Translations under genes and position numbers: made by a program
The notes under the pieces: model-generated
Databases searched by the model: none
What the model saw: only the letters and a program-made list of their open reading frames with translations
Told to the model about the DNA's origin: nothing
Shown: one piece after another, positions 6,272 to 12,260 of the stretch
Numbering within the stretch: the first letter of the stretch is position 1
How the letters are laid out: each line of letters begins with the position of its first letter
Assembly (NCBI GenBank): GCA_017935805.1
Contig: JAGBGV010000094.1
Location: 1 to 12,260, forward strand
From: Clostridia bacterium
GTDB lineage: Bacteria > Bacillota_A > Clostridia > Oscillospirales > CAG-272
Length of the DNA stretch: 12,260 nt
Direction: 5' to 3'

Positions 6272-7294
6272 TTACTTTGTGGATTCGAGATTGAATATGG
6301 TGTAGTCCTTCATTTTGTCGGTTTCTGTTACGGTGAGAGTTTTGGAGTAAGCTTCCAGGATCAGATTGTACTGACCTCTTGCATATGAGTCTGCCAGGTC
6401 ACTGAGGTTTTCGGTGATGTAGTCAGGATCCTTTTCATATCTTTTGATGATGCTGTAGCCTGCGTCGGTTTTTACGATTCCGCTGATTTCGCCGATCTCA
6501 AGAGCAAATGCGGCTTCCTCGAATGCTTCGTGGAGAGTACCGCGGCAAACATAATATCCGTCATCGTTGCCGAACATATACAGATCCTCGCCGAGTTTTT
6601 GCACGAGCTCATCGAAGTCCTGTCCGTTTTCAAGCTTTTCGAGGATACGACCCGCAAGAGCAAGATTTTCTTCATCTGTCTTGCCGTTGTCATCAGCAAT
6701 GAGTATCTGCTTGACACGAACACATCCGTCGCCGTTCAGGATCTCTGTAATACCGTCCTCGTTATATACGATGTCACCGTTTTGTATCATCTTAGTCATG
6801 AGCTCCTCAGCTATAAGGTCATTACGAATGATGAAACGGTAGACTGCGTCGTTCATGTTGAGCTTGGCGAGATCTCTGACATAAGCATTGTAGTCGTATT
6901 CGTAGTTCTCATACATATTGTCCATCATAATGTCGAGAGTATCGGTGAAATATGTGTCGTCGGGAGAGATGCCGTATTCAGCAGCGAGAGAAATGGTGGT
7001 GTAAAGAGTAACGACTGTGTTCTTTGCGTCCTCCTCAAGCTGCTCAAGTAGTGCTTTACCCGCTTCGCTTTCCCAGTCAATATCGGGGTATGCAGCTTCG
7101 TAGTCAGCCTTGTGATTTAGTGCCGCATATCTGTATATTTCAAGAGGAACTGTATAATCTCCCACAGTCATCAGGACGGTTTTTTCTTCGTTTGAACTTT
7201 TTAGCACATCTTTGCTGTCACCGCAGCCGGTGAGGGACAAAAGAAGAGATGAGATCATCAGAACCGATATAATTAAAGACAGTAATTTTTTCAT
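6272..7294 (-). CDS. Parvulin-like (SurA/PrsA-type) lipoprotein lacking the catalytic histidines
   Basis: The protein has 340 residues. It begins with a lipoprotein signal peptide: MKK, a hydrophobic stretch and the lipobox LTGC with Cys at 24. Residues of about 40-185 form the helical chaperone region seen in SurA/PrsA-like proteins. A PpiC-type rotamase fold follows at about 191-286 (RVKQILIADD ... FALEIGEISGIVKTDAGYSIIKR). In active parvulins the first strand has a His (as in HILV) and the last has a second His (GYHIIK); here these positions are Gln196 and Ser282, so isomerase activity is doubtful. A role as a surface chaperone is likely. The start has AAAGGA about ten bases upstream. It is the first gene of the operon running to 4035. 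Confidence 0.85.
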   Translation of the reverse strand: MKKLLSLIISVLMISSLLLSLTGCGDSKDVLKSSNEEKTVLMTVGDYTVPLEIYRYAALNHKADYEAAYPDIDWESEAGKALLEQLEEDAKNTVVTLYTTISLAAEYGISPDDTYFTDTLDIMMDNMYENYEYDYNAYVRDLAKLNMNDAVYRFIIRNDLIAEELMTKMIQNGDIVYNEDGITEILNGDGCVRVKQILIADDNGKTDEENLALAGRILEKLENGQDFDELVQKLGEDLYMFGNDDGYYVCRGTLHEAFEEAAFALEIGEISGIVKTDAGYSIIKRYEKDPDYITENLSDLADSYARGQYNLILEAYSKTLTVTETDKMKDYTIFNLESTK

Positions 7295-7335
7295 TTTTGC
7301 AAGATCCTTTTGCCGAGAAATAATTATTCATTATA

Positions 7336-7372
7336 ATTATATCACCGTCTCGTGAATAGGTTGTGAACAGGT
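7336..7372 (-). promoter_or_regulatory. Promoter of the parvulin-like lipoprotein operon, with an 11-base tandem repeat at the -35 position
   Basis: On the minus strand an extended -10, TGATATAAT, lies at 7336-7344. The sequence 17 bases further up (ACAACC, 7359-7364) is a poor -35. That position is instead covered by two 10-base direct repeats in an 11-base period: GTGAATAGGT at 7352-7361 and GTGAACAGGT at 7363-7372 (plus strand). A weak -35 overlain by helical-turn-spaced repeats is the usual layout of an activator-dependent promoter. The -10 is clear; activation is inferred. Confidence 0.6.
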
Positions 7373-7425
7373 ATGATTTTTTAGGTAAATAATGGAGACT
7401 TGTGCTTGGGTGTGAGAAATTAGAG

Positions 7426-7454
7426 TTGCAATTCTTCTGCCGCTGTGATATAAT
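7426..7454 (+). promoter_or_regulatory. Promoter of hprK
   Basis: TTGCAA (7426-7431) is separated by 17 bases from TATAAT (7449-7454), with TGA directly before the -10 (extended -10). The ATG of hprK is 37 bases after the -10. Confidence 0.85.
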
Positions 7455-7490
7455 TTACACAAGAACGTAAAGAAAACAGGTGGAATAATT

Positions 7491-8438
7491 ATGCCGGATC
7501 TTACATCAAGAGTTGATCTTCAAAAGCTGATAAATGAAAAGGGAATGAAGATTCTATATACTCCCGAAGACCCTCAGAGAATCATGATAAGCTCCTCCGA
7601 CGTTAACCGTCCGGGACTTGCTTTGGCAGGATTCTTTGAGCATTTCGACCCAAAGCGCATACAGATAATCGGTAATGCGGAAGCAATGTATCTCAGAGAG
7701 ATGGACGAGGAGCTCAGACGTGAGCGTCTCACTGACTTCTTGCGTCTCAGACCTGCGGCAGTTGTGGTTGCTCACGGTAACGAGATCGATCCTATACTGC
7801 TTGAGCTGGCAGAGTATTTCGAGGTGCCGGTCTGCTCAACTGAAGAAAATACAAGCGACTTTATGGCGGCGATAATCTCCTATCTCCATGTGCAGCTTGC
7901 TCCGCAGATCACACGTCATGGCGTTCTTGTTGAGGTGTACGGCGAGGGTATCTTCATTACAGGTGATAGCGGTGTAGGTAAGAGTGAAACAGCTATTGAG
8001 CTTATCAAGCGCGGTCATAGACTTATTGCAGACGACGCAGTTGAGCTTCGTAAGGTGTCGGACAAGACGATCGTCGGTCAGTCTCCCGAGATAATACGTT
8101 ACTATATTGAGCTTCGCGGCATCGGTATTGTGGATGTACGCAGACTTTTCGGTATGGGCTCTGTAAAGGCAACCGAAAAGGTGGATATGATCATAAATCT
8201 TGAGCCTTGGGTAAACGGCAAGATGTATGACAGAATGGGCCTCGAGACGGAGTATACGGATATCATGGGTATTAAAATACCGACGACCACCATTCCCGTG
8301 CATCCCGGACGTAACCTTGCAGTGGTTCTCGAGATCGCGGCGATGAACAACAGACAGAAAAAGATGGGCTACAACACTGCTGAGGAGTTCAACAAAAAGC
8401 TTCTCGAGAGCATGGGAGTAACTGACGATACTCTTTAA
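7491..8438 (+). CDS. hprK: HPr kinase/phosphorylase
   Basis: This 315-residue protein has the usual length for HprK/P, the bifunctional enzyme that phosphorylates HPr (and Crh where present) at Ser46 with ATP or pyrophosphate and reverses the reaction. It controls carbon catabolite repression through CcpA. The N-terminal domain spans about 1-135. His143 in RHGVLVEVYG precedes the Walker A motif GDSGVGKS at 158-165. The paired acids ADD are at 180-182, and the family signature IELRGIGIVDVRRLFGMG is at 206-223. The start has AGGTGG seven bases upstream. The gene has its own strong promoter. It is not followed here by the lgt, murB or rapZ-like genes that often accompany hprK in Firmicutes, and no hairpin with a T-tract is obvious after the stop. 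Confidence 0.97.
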   Translation: MPDLTSRVDLQKLINEKGMKILYTPEDPQRIMISSSDVNRPGLALAGFFEHFDPKRIQIIGNAEAMYLREMDEELRRERLTDFLRLRPAAVVVAHGNEIDPILLELAEYFEVPVCSTEENTSDFMAAIISYLHVQLAPQITRHGVLVEVYGEGIFITGDSGVGKSETAIELIKRGHRLIADDAVELRKVSDKTIVGQSPEIIRYYIELRGIGIVDVRRLFGMGSVKATEKVDMIINLEPWVNGKMYDRMGLETEYTDIMGIKIPTTTIPVHPGRNLAVVLEIAAMNNRQKKMGYNTAEEFNKKLLESMGVTDDTL

Positions 8439-8542
8439 CAGCAACCTCCGAACCTGTCATTGTGATTTCGCATAAAAATTTTTATCACAGCTAAATTAAA
8501 CTGTTGAAAGATGAGATTTTGTGATCTGCACGATGTTTATTG
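8439..8542 (+). other. Intergenic stretch after hprK, AT-rich with weak repeats
   Basis: No coding frame of note is seen. It contains a 14-base AT-only palindrome (ATAAAAATTTTTAT, 8472-8485) flanked by TGTGAT (8461) and ATCACA (8484-8489). TGTTGAAA occurs at 8502 and again at 8541, where it forms the folT -35. AACTGTT (8499) is the inverse of AACAGTT (8548). No convincing terminator for hprK is visible, so some read-through into the folate operon is possible. Confidence 0.4.
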
Positions 8543-8571
8543 TTGAAAACAGTTAGGTGTTATGATATAAT
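8543..8571 (+). promoter_or_regulatory. Promoter of the folT-folC operon
   Basis: TTGAAA (8543-8548) is followed after 17 bases by TATAAT (8566-8571), with TGA immediately before it (extended -10). The predicted leader is about 225 bases and contains the riboswitch described next. Confidence 0.85.
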
Positions 8572-8615
8572 TTAATTGCGGAAAGATTTTTTCGAATAAT
8601 CTGAAGTTTAACTAC

Positions 8616-8723
8616 ACAGAGTAGATACTGAGGCGTCAAGTGTCGGCGGAACGGGGAGTTGTCCGCTGAACGAAAGCTTATCCTGCCGGGATGAGCTGCG
8701 GTCACGGTATCGCATCCCGCTGT
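8616..8723 (+). promoter_or_regulatory. Tetrahydrofolate (THF) riboswitch aptamer
   Basis: The conserved blocks of the THF riboswitch occur in order: AGAGTAGAT (8618-8626), GCGTCAAGTG (8633-8642), GGGGAGTTG (8653-8661), CGAAAGC (8671-8677) and GGTATCGCATCC (8706-8717). Helices can be drawn: P1 ACAG/CTGT (8616-8619 with 8720-8723), P2 GATAC/GTATC (8624-8628 with 8707-8711), and P3 CGGCGG/CCGCTG (8644-8649 with 8663-8668). A variable stem AGCTTATCC/GGATGAGCT follows. In Clostridia this element senses reduced folates and usually precedes folT or folate synthesis genes, which matches the downstream gene. Identified by eye, without a covariance-model search. Confidence 0.85.
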
Positions 8724-8742
8724 CATTAACAGAGCCTATACA

Positions 8743-8794
8743 CTCTCATAAATGTGCAAGCGGAATTATATCTGTCCGCAAATATTTATGGGAG
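8743..8794 (+). promoter_or_regulatory. Helix that hides the folT ribosome-binding site (riboswitch expression platform)
   Basis: CTCTCATAAAT (8743-8753) can pair over 11 bases, with one G-U, with ATTTATGGGAG (8784-8794). The second arm contains most of the folT Shine-Dalgarno GGGAGG (8790-8795). The enclosed loop holds a smaller hairpin, GCGGA (8760-8764) with TCCGC (8775-8779). There is no T-tract, so control should act on translation initiation. The part of the ligand-free structure that frees the site is not established. Confidence 0.6.
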
Positions 8795-8804
8795 GTTTTG
8801 GTTT

Positions 8805-9371
8805 ATGCACAAAAATCAAACTGTAAGACTGATTACATTCACCGCTCTGCTTGTTGCACTGGGAGTGGTTCTTGACAGGCTGTCGGTGCTCAATCCCGGC
8901 TGGAAGATAGGCTTTGGCTTTATTCCGGTGGTGATCGCAGCTATACTTTACGGACCTGTTATTGCTGCAATTGTGTACGGGTTGTCCGACCTTATTGCGG
9001 CGCTGCTTTTGCCGATCGGACCCTATTTCCCCGGATTTACCCTTTGTGCGGCATTGATGGGTGCGGTGTACGGCATTTTCCTCTACAAAAAGAACGAGGC
9101 TTCCGACATGCCATTTTCAGTTGGGCTGAAATGGAAGAAGATCTCGTTCTTCGGAAATATTGTACCGCCGACTGTGATAAACAGCCTGATAGGGCTTTTC
9201 ATCAACACCGTTTGGGTAAGCATACTGTATGAATCCAAGGCATATTGGGGCTGGTTCATGTACCGCTTGCCTCAGTACGCTGTGCTAATTCCTTTGAATC
9301 TGGTGCTTATCCCGGCGTTGCTTCATCTTTCCGAAAAGCTAAACAAGTTCACCTCAAAGAAGGTACGATAA
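8805..9371 (+). CDS. folT: Folate ECF transporter S component
   Basis: This 188-residue integral membrane protein has about six hydrophobic segments (roughly 7-25, 34-50, 51-70, 74-94, 115-141 and 150-175). It carries the FolT-like block GWKIGFGFIPVVIAAILYGP, followed by GLSDLIAALLLPIGPYFPGFT. FolT binds folate in the membrane and works with the shared EcfA/EcfA'/EcfT energising module, which is not in this window. The THF riboswitch upstream and folC directly downstream support folate as the substrate. The frame extends back to a GTG at 8754. The ATG at 8805 is chosen because GGGAGG precedes it by nine bases, the upstream residues are not family-like, and the GTG falls inside the leader hairpin. 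The stop overlaps the folC start (TAATG). Confidence 0.92.
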   Translation: MHKNQTVRLITFTALLVALGVVLDRLSVLNPGWKIGFGFIPVVIAAILYGPVIAAIVYGLSDLIAALLLPIGPYFPGFTLCAALMGAVYGIFLYKKNEASDMPFSVGLKWKKISFFGNIVPPTVINSLIGLFINTVWVSILYESKAYWGWFMYRLPQYAVLIPLNLVLIPALLHLSEKLNKFTSKKVR

Positions 9372-10672
9372 TGACATACGAAGAAGCTCTCGAATATATA
9401 CACTCTGTCACCTGGAGAGGCAGTCGCCCGGGACTTGGCAGAATAACCGAGCTGTGCCGACTTCTCGGAAATCCCCAGGACAGCCTTCGATTCATTCACA
9501 TTGCAGGTACAAACGGCAAGGGATCTGTGTCCCGAATGATCTCGTCAATTCTTGAGAAAAGCGGATATAGAGTAGGACTGTTTACTTCACCTTTTGTTGA
9601 GAGATTCAATGAGCGCATCATGCTTGACGGACGTGACATTTCGGACGGTGACTTAGCATCTGCGACGGAGCACGTTAAGCAGTTTGCTGAAACAATGACT
9701 GATCTGCCGACGGAGTTTGAGCTGATCACTGCAATTGCTCTTGTTTATTATAAGCGCAAAAGCTGCGACTATGTGGTACTCGAGTGCGGACTCGGCGGAC
9801 GGCTTGACTCAACCAATGTTGTCAGCACGACCGTTTTGTCTGTGATCACAGGCATCGCACTTGATCATATGGAGCTGCTTGGCGACACAACGGCAAAGAT
9901 CGCGGCAGAGAAGGCAGGCATCATAAAGCCCGGTGTTCCCGTTATCTTCGGTGAAGGAGATGACGCTGCCGAGACGGTTGTCCGCGAGAGAGCAGAGGAG
10001 CTGGGTGCTGAATACCGACGCACGGACTTTTCGGCGATCGGCAACATTACATCCGATCTTGAAGCCACTTCATTCACCTTTGAAGGCAGACCGGTGCGGA
10101 TCAATCTCCACGGACTGTATCAGACAAGAAATACCGCTACGGTGCTGACTGCTGTGGATGTTTTGCGAAAAAAGGGCGTCCTGATTCCTGATACCGCAAT
10201 TAGTCAAGGACTTGACGCCGCACGTTGGAGCGCGAGATTTGAGATACTTCGCCGTGATCCTCTCGTGATATACGACGGCGCACACAACATACAGGGTATT
10301 GAGGGTGCGGTGGAAAACATCAGACACTATCTCTCCCCAATGACGGAGGACGGACGTGTTGTGCTGCTTATGGGAGTCATGGCTGATAAAGAGCACAGGA
10401 AAATGATCGAAATGCTCGCTCCGCTGGCAGCTCATGTATTCACAGTAACCCCGCCAAACGCACGGTCTCTTGACAGCGCAGGAGTTGAGGACGAGTTTGA
10501 ATCCTTCGGTGCTGTAGCTGAGGCATTCTCTGTGCTTGAGGACGGAGTGGAGGCGGCTGTAAAATATGCATCTGTCACGGGCAGACCTCTTGTTTGCCTC
10601 GGATCACTTTATATGTACGCTGACGTAAAGCGTGCGGTACGAAAATTAGATTTGATTAAGCAGGAGGCTTAA
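9371..10672 (+). CDS. folC: Bifunctional folylpolyglutamate/dihydrofolate synthase
   Basis: The protein has 433 residues, the usual length for FolC, a Mur-ligase-like enzyme. It adds glutamate to reduced folates (and often to dihydropteroate) using ATP. Visible motifs are the P-loop HIAGTNGKGSVSR (P-loop at 46-52), the block ECGLGGRLDSTN at 138-149, LDHMELLGDT with EKAGIIKPG shortly after, and the C-terminal IYDGAHN. Whether it also makes dihydrofolate cannot be told from sequence alone. The ATG overlaps the folT stop by one base, with GAAGG upstream. The open frame extends to 9245, but that would run 127 bases into folT. The stop overlaps the next gene in the same TAATG manner. Polyglutamylation retains the folate imported by FolT. 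Confidence 0.97.
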   Translation: MTYEEALEYIHSVTWRGSRPGLGRITELCRLLGNPQDSLRFIHIAGTNGKGSVSRMISSILEKSGYRVGLFTSPFVERFNERIMLDGRDISDGDLASATEHVKQFAETMTDLPTEFELITAIALVYYKRKSCDYVVLECGLGGRLDSTNVVSTTVLSVITGIALDHMELLGDTTAKIAAEKAGIIKPGVPVIFGEGDDAAETVVRERAEELGAEYRRTDFSAIGNITSDLEATSFTFEGRPVRINLHGLYQTRNTATVLTAVDVLRKKGVLIPDTAISQGLDAARWSARFEILRRDPLVIYDGAHNIQGIEGAVENIRHYLSPMTEDGRVVLLMGVMADKEHRKMIEMLAPLAAHVFTVTPPNARSLDSAGVEDEFESFGAVAEAFSVLEDGVEAAVKYASVTGRPLVCLGSLYMYADVKRAVRKLDLIKQEA

Positions 10673-11349
10673 TGAAAAAAGCGCATTTGTTAATATCTGT
10701 TTTGCTGCTTTTGGTTCTGACATCTTGTACGCTTGCCGATAAAATTGCGGACAAGCTTGGATTTGATACTTACGACTACATGGCTGAGACTGTGATTGCC
10801 ACCCATGAAACGGACGGGGAGATTGCTGACACGGTTGAGGATATTCTTGAGATCCTTGTGACCGACTCCACTCACCTTGCCACATTTGATAACATGGGAG
10901 ACGCTATCAAGGCATACAACGATGCGGTGCTGACACATATGCTTGAGACGGGCTACTCCAAATATTCGGGGAACGTGGACCTGATAAACAGAGCTATCGC
11001 GGCGTATCCCGAATACAGCATTACGCAGATTATTCCACAGGCGGAGTTCGAGGCAACTATGTACCAATACTTTGGAGGAGACGTGAAGATTACTCACCGC
11101 GACGGTGAGAGATTCAAATACCTCTCAAAGGTATCTGCGTACATCTCATCGGTGGCACCTACTGAAAGCGGACTTCATCCCGAGGTGACATATCTTGCGG
11201 AGACGGAGAAGACTTACAGAGTCAAGTTTATTGTTACCGCAGATGAGGGCGGAGTAGACTCACCCGAGTATTTTGCGCTCATTATCAAGCGAGACGACGG
11301 AACCCATTATATAAAAAAGCTGCTTGACGGCAGTGAAGTTGAAGGATAA
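10672..11349 (+). CDS. Lipoprotein of unknown function
   Basis: The protein has 225 residues and begins with a clear lipoprotein signal peptide: MKKAHLLISVLLLLVLTSC, with the lipobox LTSC and Cys at 19. The mature part is acidic and mixed alpha/beta, with no motif I recognise. It ends in strands such as TYRVKFIVTADEGG and YFALIIKRDDGTHYIKKLL, which look like a compact beta-sheet domain. It starts within the folC stop (TAATG) and has a perfect GGAGG five bases upstream, so it is translated together with folC. That coupling suggests shared expression with folate genes, but no folate-related function can be inferred from the sequence itself. Confidence 0.85.
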   Translation: MKKAHLLISVLLLLVLTSCTLADKIADKLGFDTYDYMAETVIATHETDGEIADTVEDILEILVTDSTHLATFDNMGDAIKAYNDAVLTHMLETGYSKYSGNVDLINRAIAAYPEYSITQIIPQAEFEATMYQYFGGDVKITHRDGERFKYLSKVSAYISSVAPTESGLHPEVTYLAETEKTYRVKFIVTADEGGVDSPEYFALIIKRDDGTHYIKKLLDGSEVEG

Positions 11350-11377
11350 ATTATATTTACATAAACGAGGTTTAATT

Positions 11378-11647
11378 ATGAAGGCAGTAGTAACCGTAGT
11401 AGGACGTGACACAGTCGGTATTCTTGCTAAAGTCAGTGCGTCCTGTGCAGAGCATAACGCAAATATTATTGATGTAACACAGTCTGTTATGCAGGAGCTG
11501 TTTACCATGGTAATGCTTGTTGACATTACTGACATCAAGGGAGATTTCTCTGATCTTCAGAACACTCTCTATGCACTGGGTGACAGCATCGGCATGAAGA
11601 TACATGTAATGCACGAGGATATCTTCAATTCCATGCACAACATCTGA
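11378..11647 (+). CDS. ACT domain protein (UPF0237 family)
   Basis: This 89-residue protein consists of a single ACT domain. It reads [20 protein letters not shown] at the start, then [23 protein letters not shown], which matches the UPF0237 family in both length and sequence. ACT domains bind small ligands such as amino acids. The cellular role of this stand-alone family is not settled. The ATG is preceded by GAGG at eight bases; an in-frame TTG at 11324 lies inside the lipoprotein gene and has no good ribosome site. The following gene encodes a DUF711 protein, and these two families are neighbours in many Firmicutes, for example streptococci, which implies a shared function. It may be co-transcribed with the genes upstream, since no terminator is seen between 11349 and 11378. 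Confidence 0.92.
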   Translation: MKAVVTVVGRDTVGILAKVSASCAEHNANIIDVTQSVMQELFTMVMLVDITDIKGDFSDLQNTLYALGDSIGMKIHVMHEDIFNSMHNI

Positions 11648-11661
11648 TATCGAGGTCATAT

Positions 11662-12260
11662 ATGCTTAACACAAAGGACATTCTTGAAACGATCCGTATG
11701 ATCGACGACGAAAATCTCGACATACGTACAATTACAATGGGCATTTCTCTCCTTGACTGCGCGGACAGCGATATACATAGATCCGCTGACAAGGTTTACG
11801 ACAAGATCTGCAGACTGGCGGAGAAGCTCGTTCCCACAGGATGCGACATCGAGAAGATGTACGGTATTCCGATTATTAACAAGCGGATTTCCGTTACTCC
11901 TATCTCAATGCTTGCGGCTGTATCCGGCGGCGACCCCGTTATCTACGCAAAAACTCTTGAACGTGCGGCTCATACAGTAGGCGTCAACTTTATCGGCGGC
12001 TATTCTGCGCTTGTACAGAAGGGCTTTGCGGCAGGAGATAGAGAACTCATCCGTTCCATTCCCGAGGCGCTGGCTGTAACTGACAGAGTTTGCTCATCCG
12101 TTAACATCGGCTCAACAAAGGCAGGCATCAATATGGACGCGGTTGGCATGATGGGCGGTATCATTCTTGACGCGGCAAAGCTCACTAAAGACAAAAACTG
12201 CATGGGAGCTGCAAAGATCGTAGTATTCTGCAACGCACCTGAGGATAACCCCTTTATGGC
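11662..12260 (+). CDS. DUF711 (PFL family, UPF0210) protein, N-terminal part, cut by window edge
   Basis: The frame is open from the ATG at 11662 to the window edge, giving 199 residues. The sequence starts [20 protein letters not shown] and continues with [32 protein letters not shown] and [16 protein letters not shown]. It also has [21 protein letters not shown] and [11 protein letters not shown]. This matches the PFL family (DUF711), normally about 450 residues, so over half is missing here. The family is structurally reminiscent of glycyl-radical enzymes in name only; its activity is unknown to me. The ATG has GAGG seven bases upstream and starts 14 bases after the ACT-domain stop, so the two form an operon. 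Confidence 0.92.
   Translation, partial: MLNTKDILETIRMIDDENLDIRTITMGISLLDCADSDIHRSADKVYDKICRLAEKLVPTGCDIEKMYGIPIINKRISVTPISMLAAVSGGDPVIYAKTLERAAHTVGVNFIGGYSALVQKGFAAGDRELIRSIPEALAVTDRVCSSVNIGSTKAGINMDAVGMMGGIILDAAKLTKDKNCMGAAKIVVFCNAPEDNPFM

Noticed and set aside
6530..7051. 173-codon open frame on the plus strand
   Set aside because: It is antisense to the parvulin-like lipoprotein gene and its Val/Ile-rich translation looks like a shadow of that gene's codons.
7836..8444. 202-codon open frame on the minus strand
   Set aside because: It lies opposite hprK, whose family match is unambiguous, and has no promoter or ribosome site of its own.
8461..8489. Hairpin after hprK as a rho-independent terminator
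   Set aside because: The symmetric sequence is only A and T in its core and leaves almost no loop, and no T-tract follows the outer TGTGAT/ATCACA arms.
8754..8804. GTG start for folT at 8754
   Set aside because: The added residues are not family-like, no ribosome site precedes the GTG, and the stretch forms the leader hairpin before a good ATG.
9245..9370. Upstream start for folC at 9245
   Set aside because: It would overlap folT by 127 bases, while the ATG at 9371 gives the normal FolC N terminus and a TAATG junction.

Overview
The window looks like a chromosomal segment of an anaerobic, moderate-GC Gram-positive bacterium of class Clostridia, most likely the Ruminococcaceae/Oscillospiraceae (including the Eubacterium siraeum type). 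The evidence is HPr kinase/phosphorylase, a tetrahydrofolate (THF) riboswitch in front of folT, two lipoproteins with Gram-positive-style signal peptides, an ACT/DUF711 gene pair, a FliB-family protein, purine-rich Shine-Dalgarno sites and promoters with near-consensus extended -10 boxes. The taxon is inferred from protein and RNA families, not from a database search. No tRNA, rRNA, CRISPR array, insertion sequence or prophage gene was seen.

Layout. From 1 to 638 (minus) lies the N-terminal part of an AAA-type ATPase of the ATPase/DUF4143 kind, cut by the window edge. From 764 to 2271 (minus) is a two-gene operon, an XRE-type regulator translationally coupled to a FliB-like Cys-rich protein, with a strong promoter and a perfect 14-bp palindrome upstream. 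A YfcE-like metallophosphoesterase (2398-2910, minus) is divergent from a three-gene cassette of small uncharacterised proteins (2984-4022, plus). The cassette converges on a minus-strand operon (7294 down to 4035) encoding a parvulin-like lipoprotein, a membrane-anchored barrel-like protein and a protein with a degenerate GHKL-like C terminus. Divergent from that operon is hprK (7491-8438, plus). A promoter, a THF riboswitch and a Shine-Dalgarno-sequestering helix then precede folT-folC-lipoprotein (8805-11349), followed by an ACT-domain gene and the start of a DUF711 (PFL family) gene that runs off the right edge.

How the genes fit together. folT (folate uptake) and folC (polyglutamylation, which traps folate in the cell) form a folate-salvage unit sensed by the THF riboswitch. 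HprK is the carbon-catabolite sensor that phosphorylates HPr at Ser46. The 7294-4035 operon is probably an envelope-facing unit: a surface foldase-like lipoprotein that lacks both catalytic parvulin histidines, an anchored extracellular protein, and a cytoplasmic kinase-like relic. The least explained parts are the 2984-4022 cassette, the 7294-4035 operon and the regulator/FliB pair. None can be called a new system from sequence alone, but each has a coherent operon structure with its own promoter or terminator.
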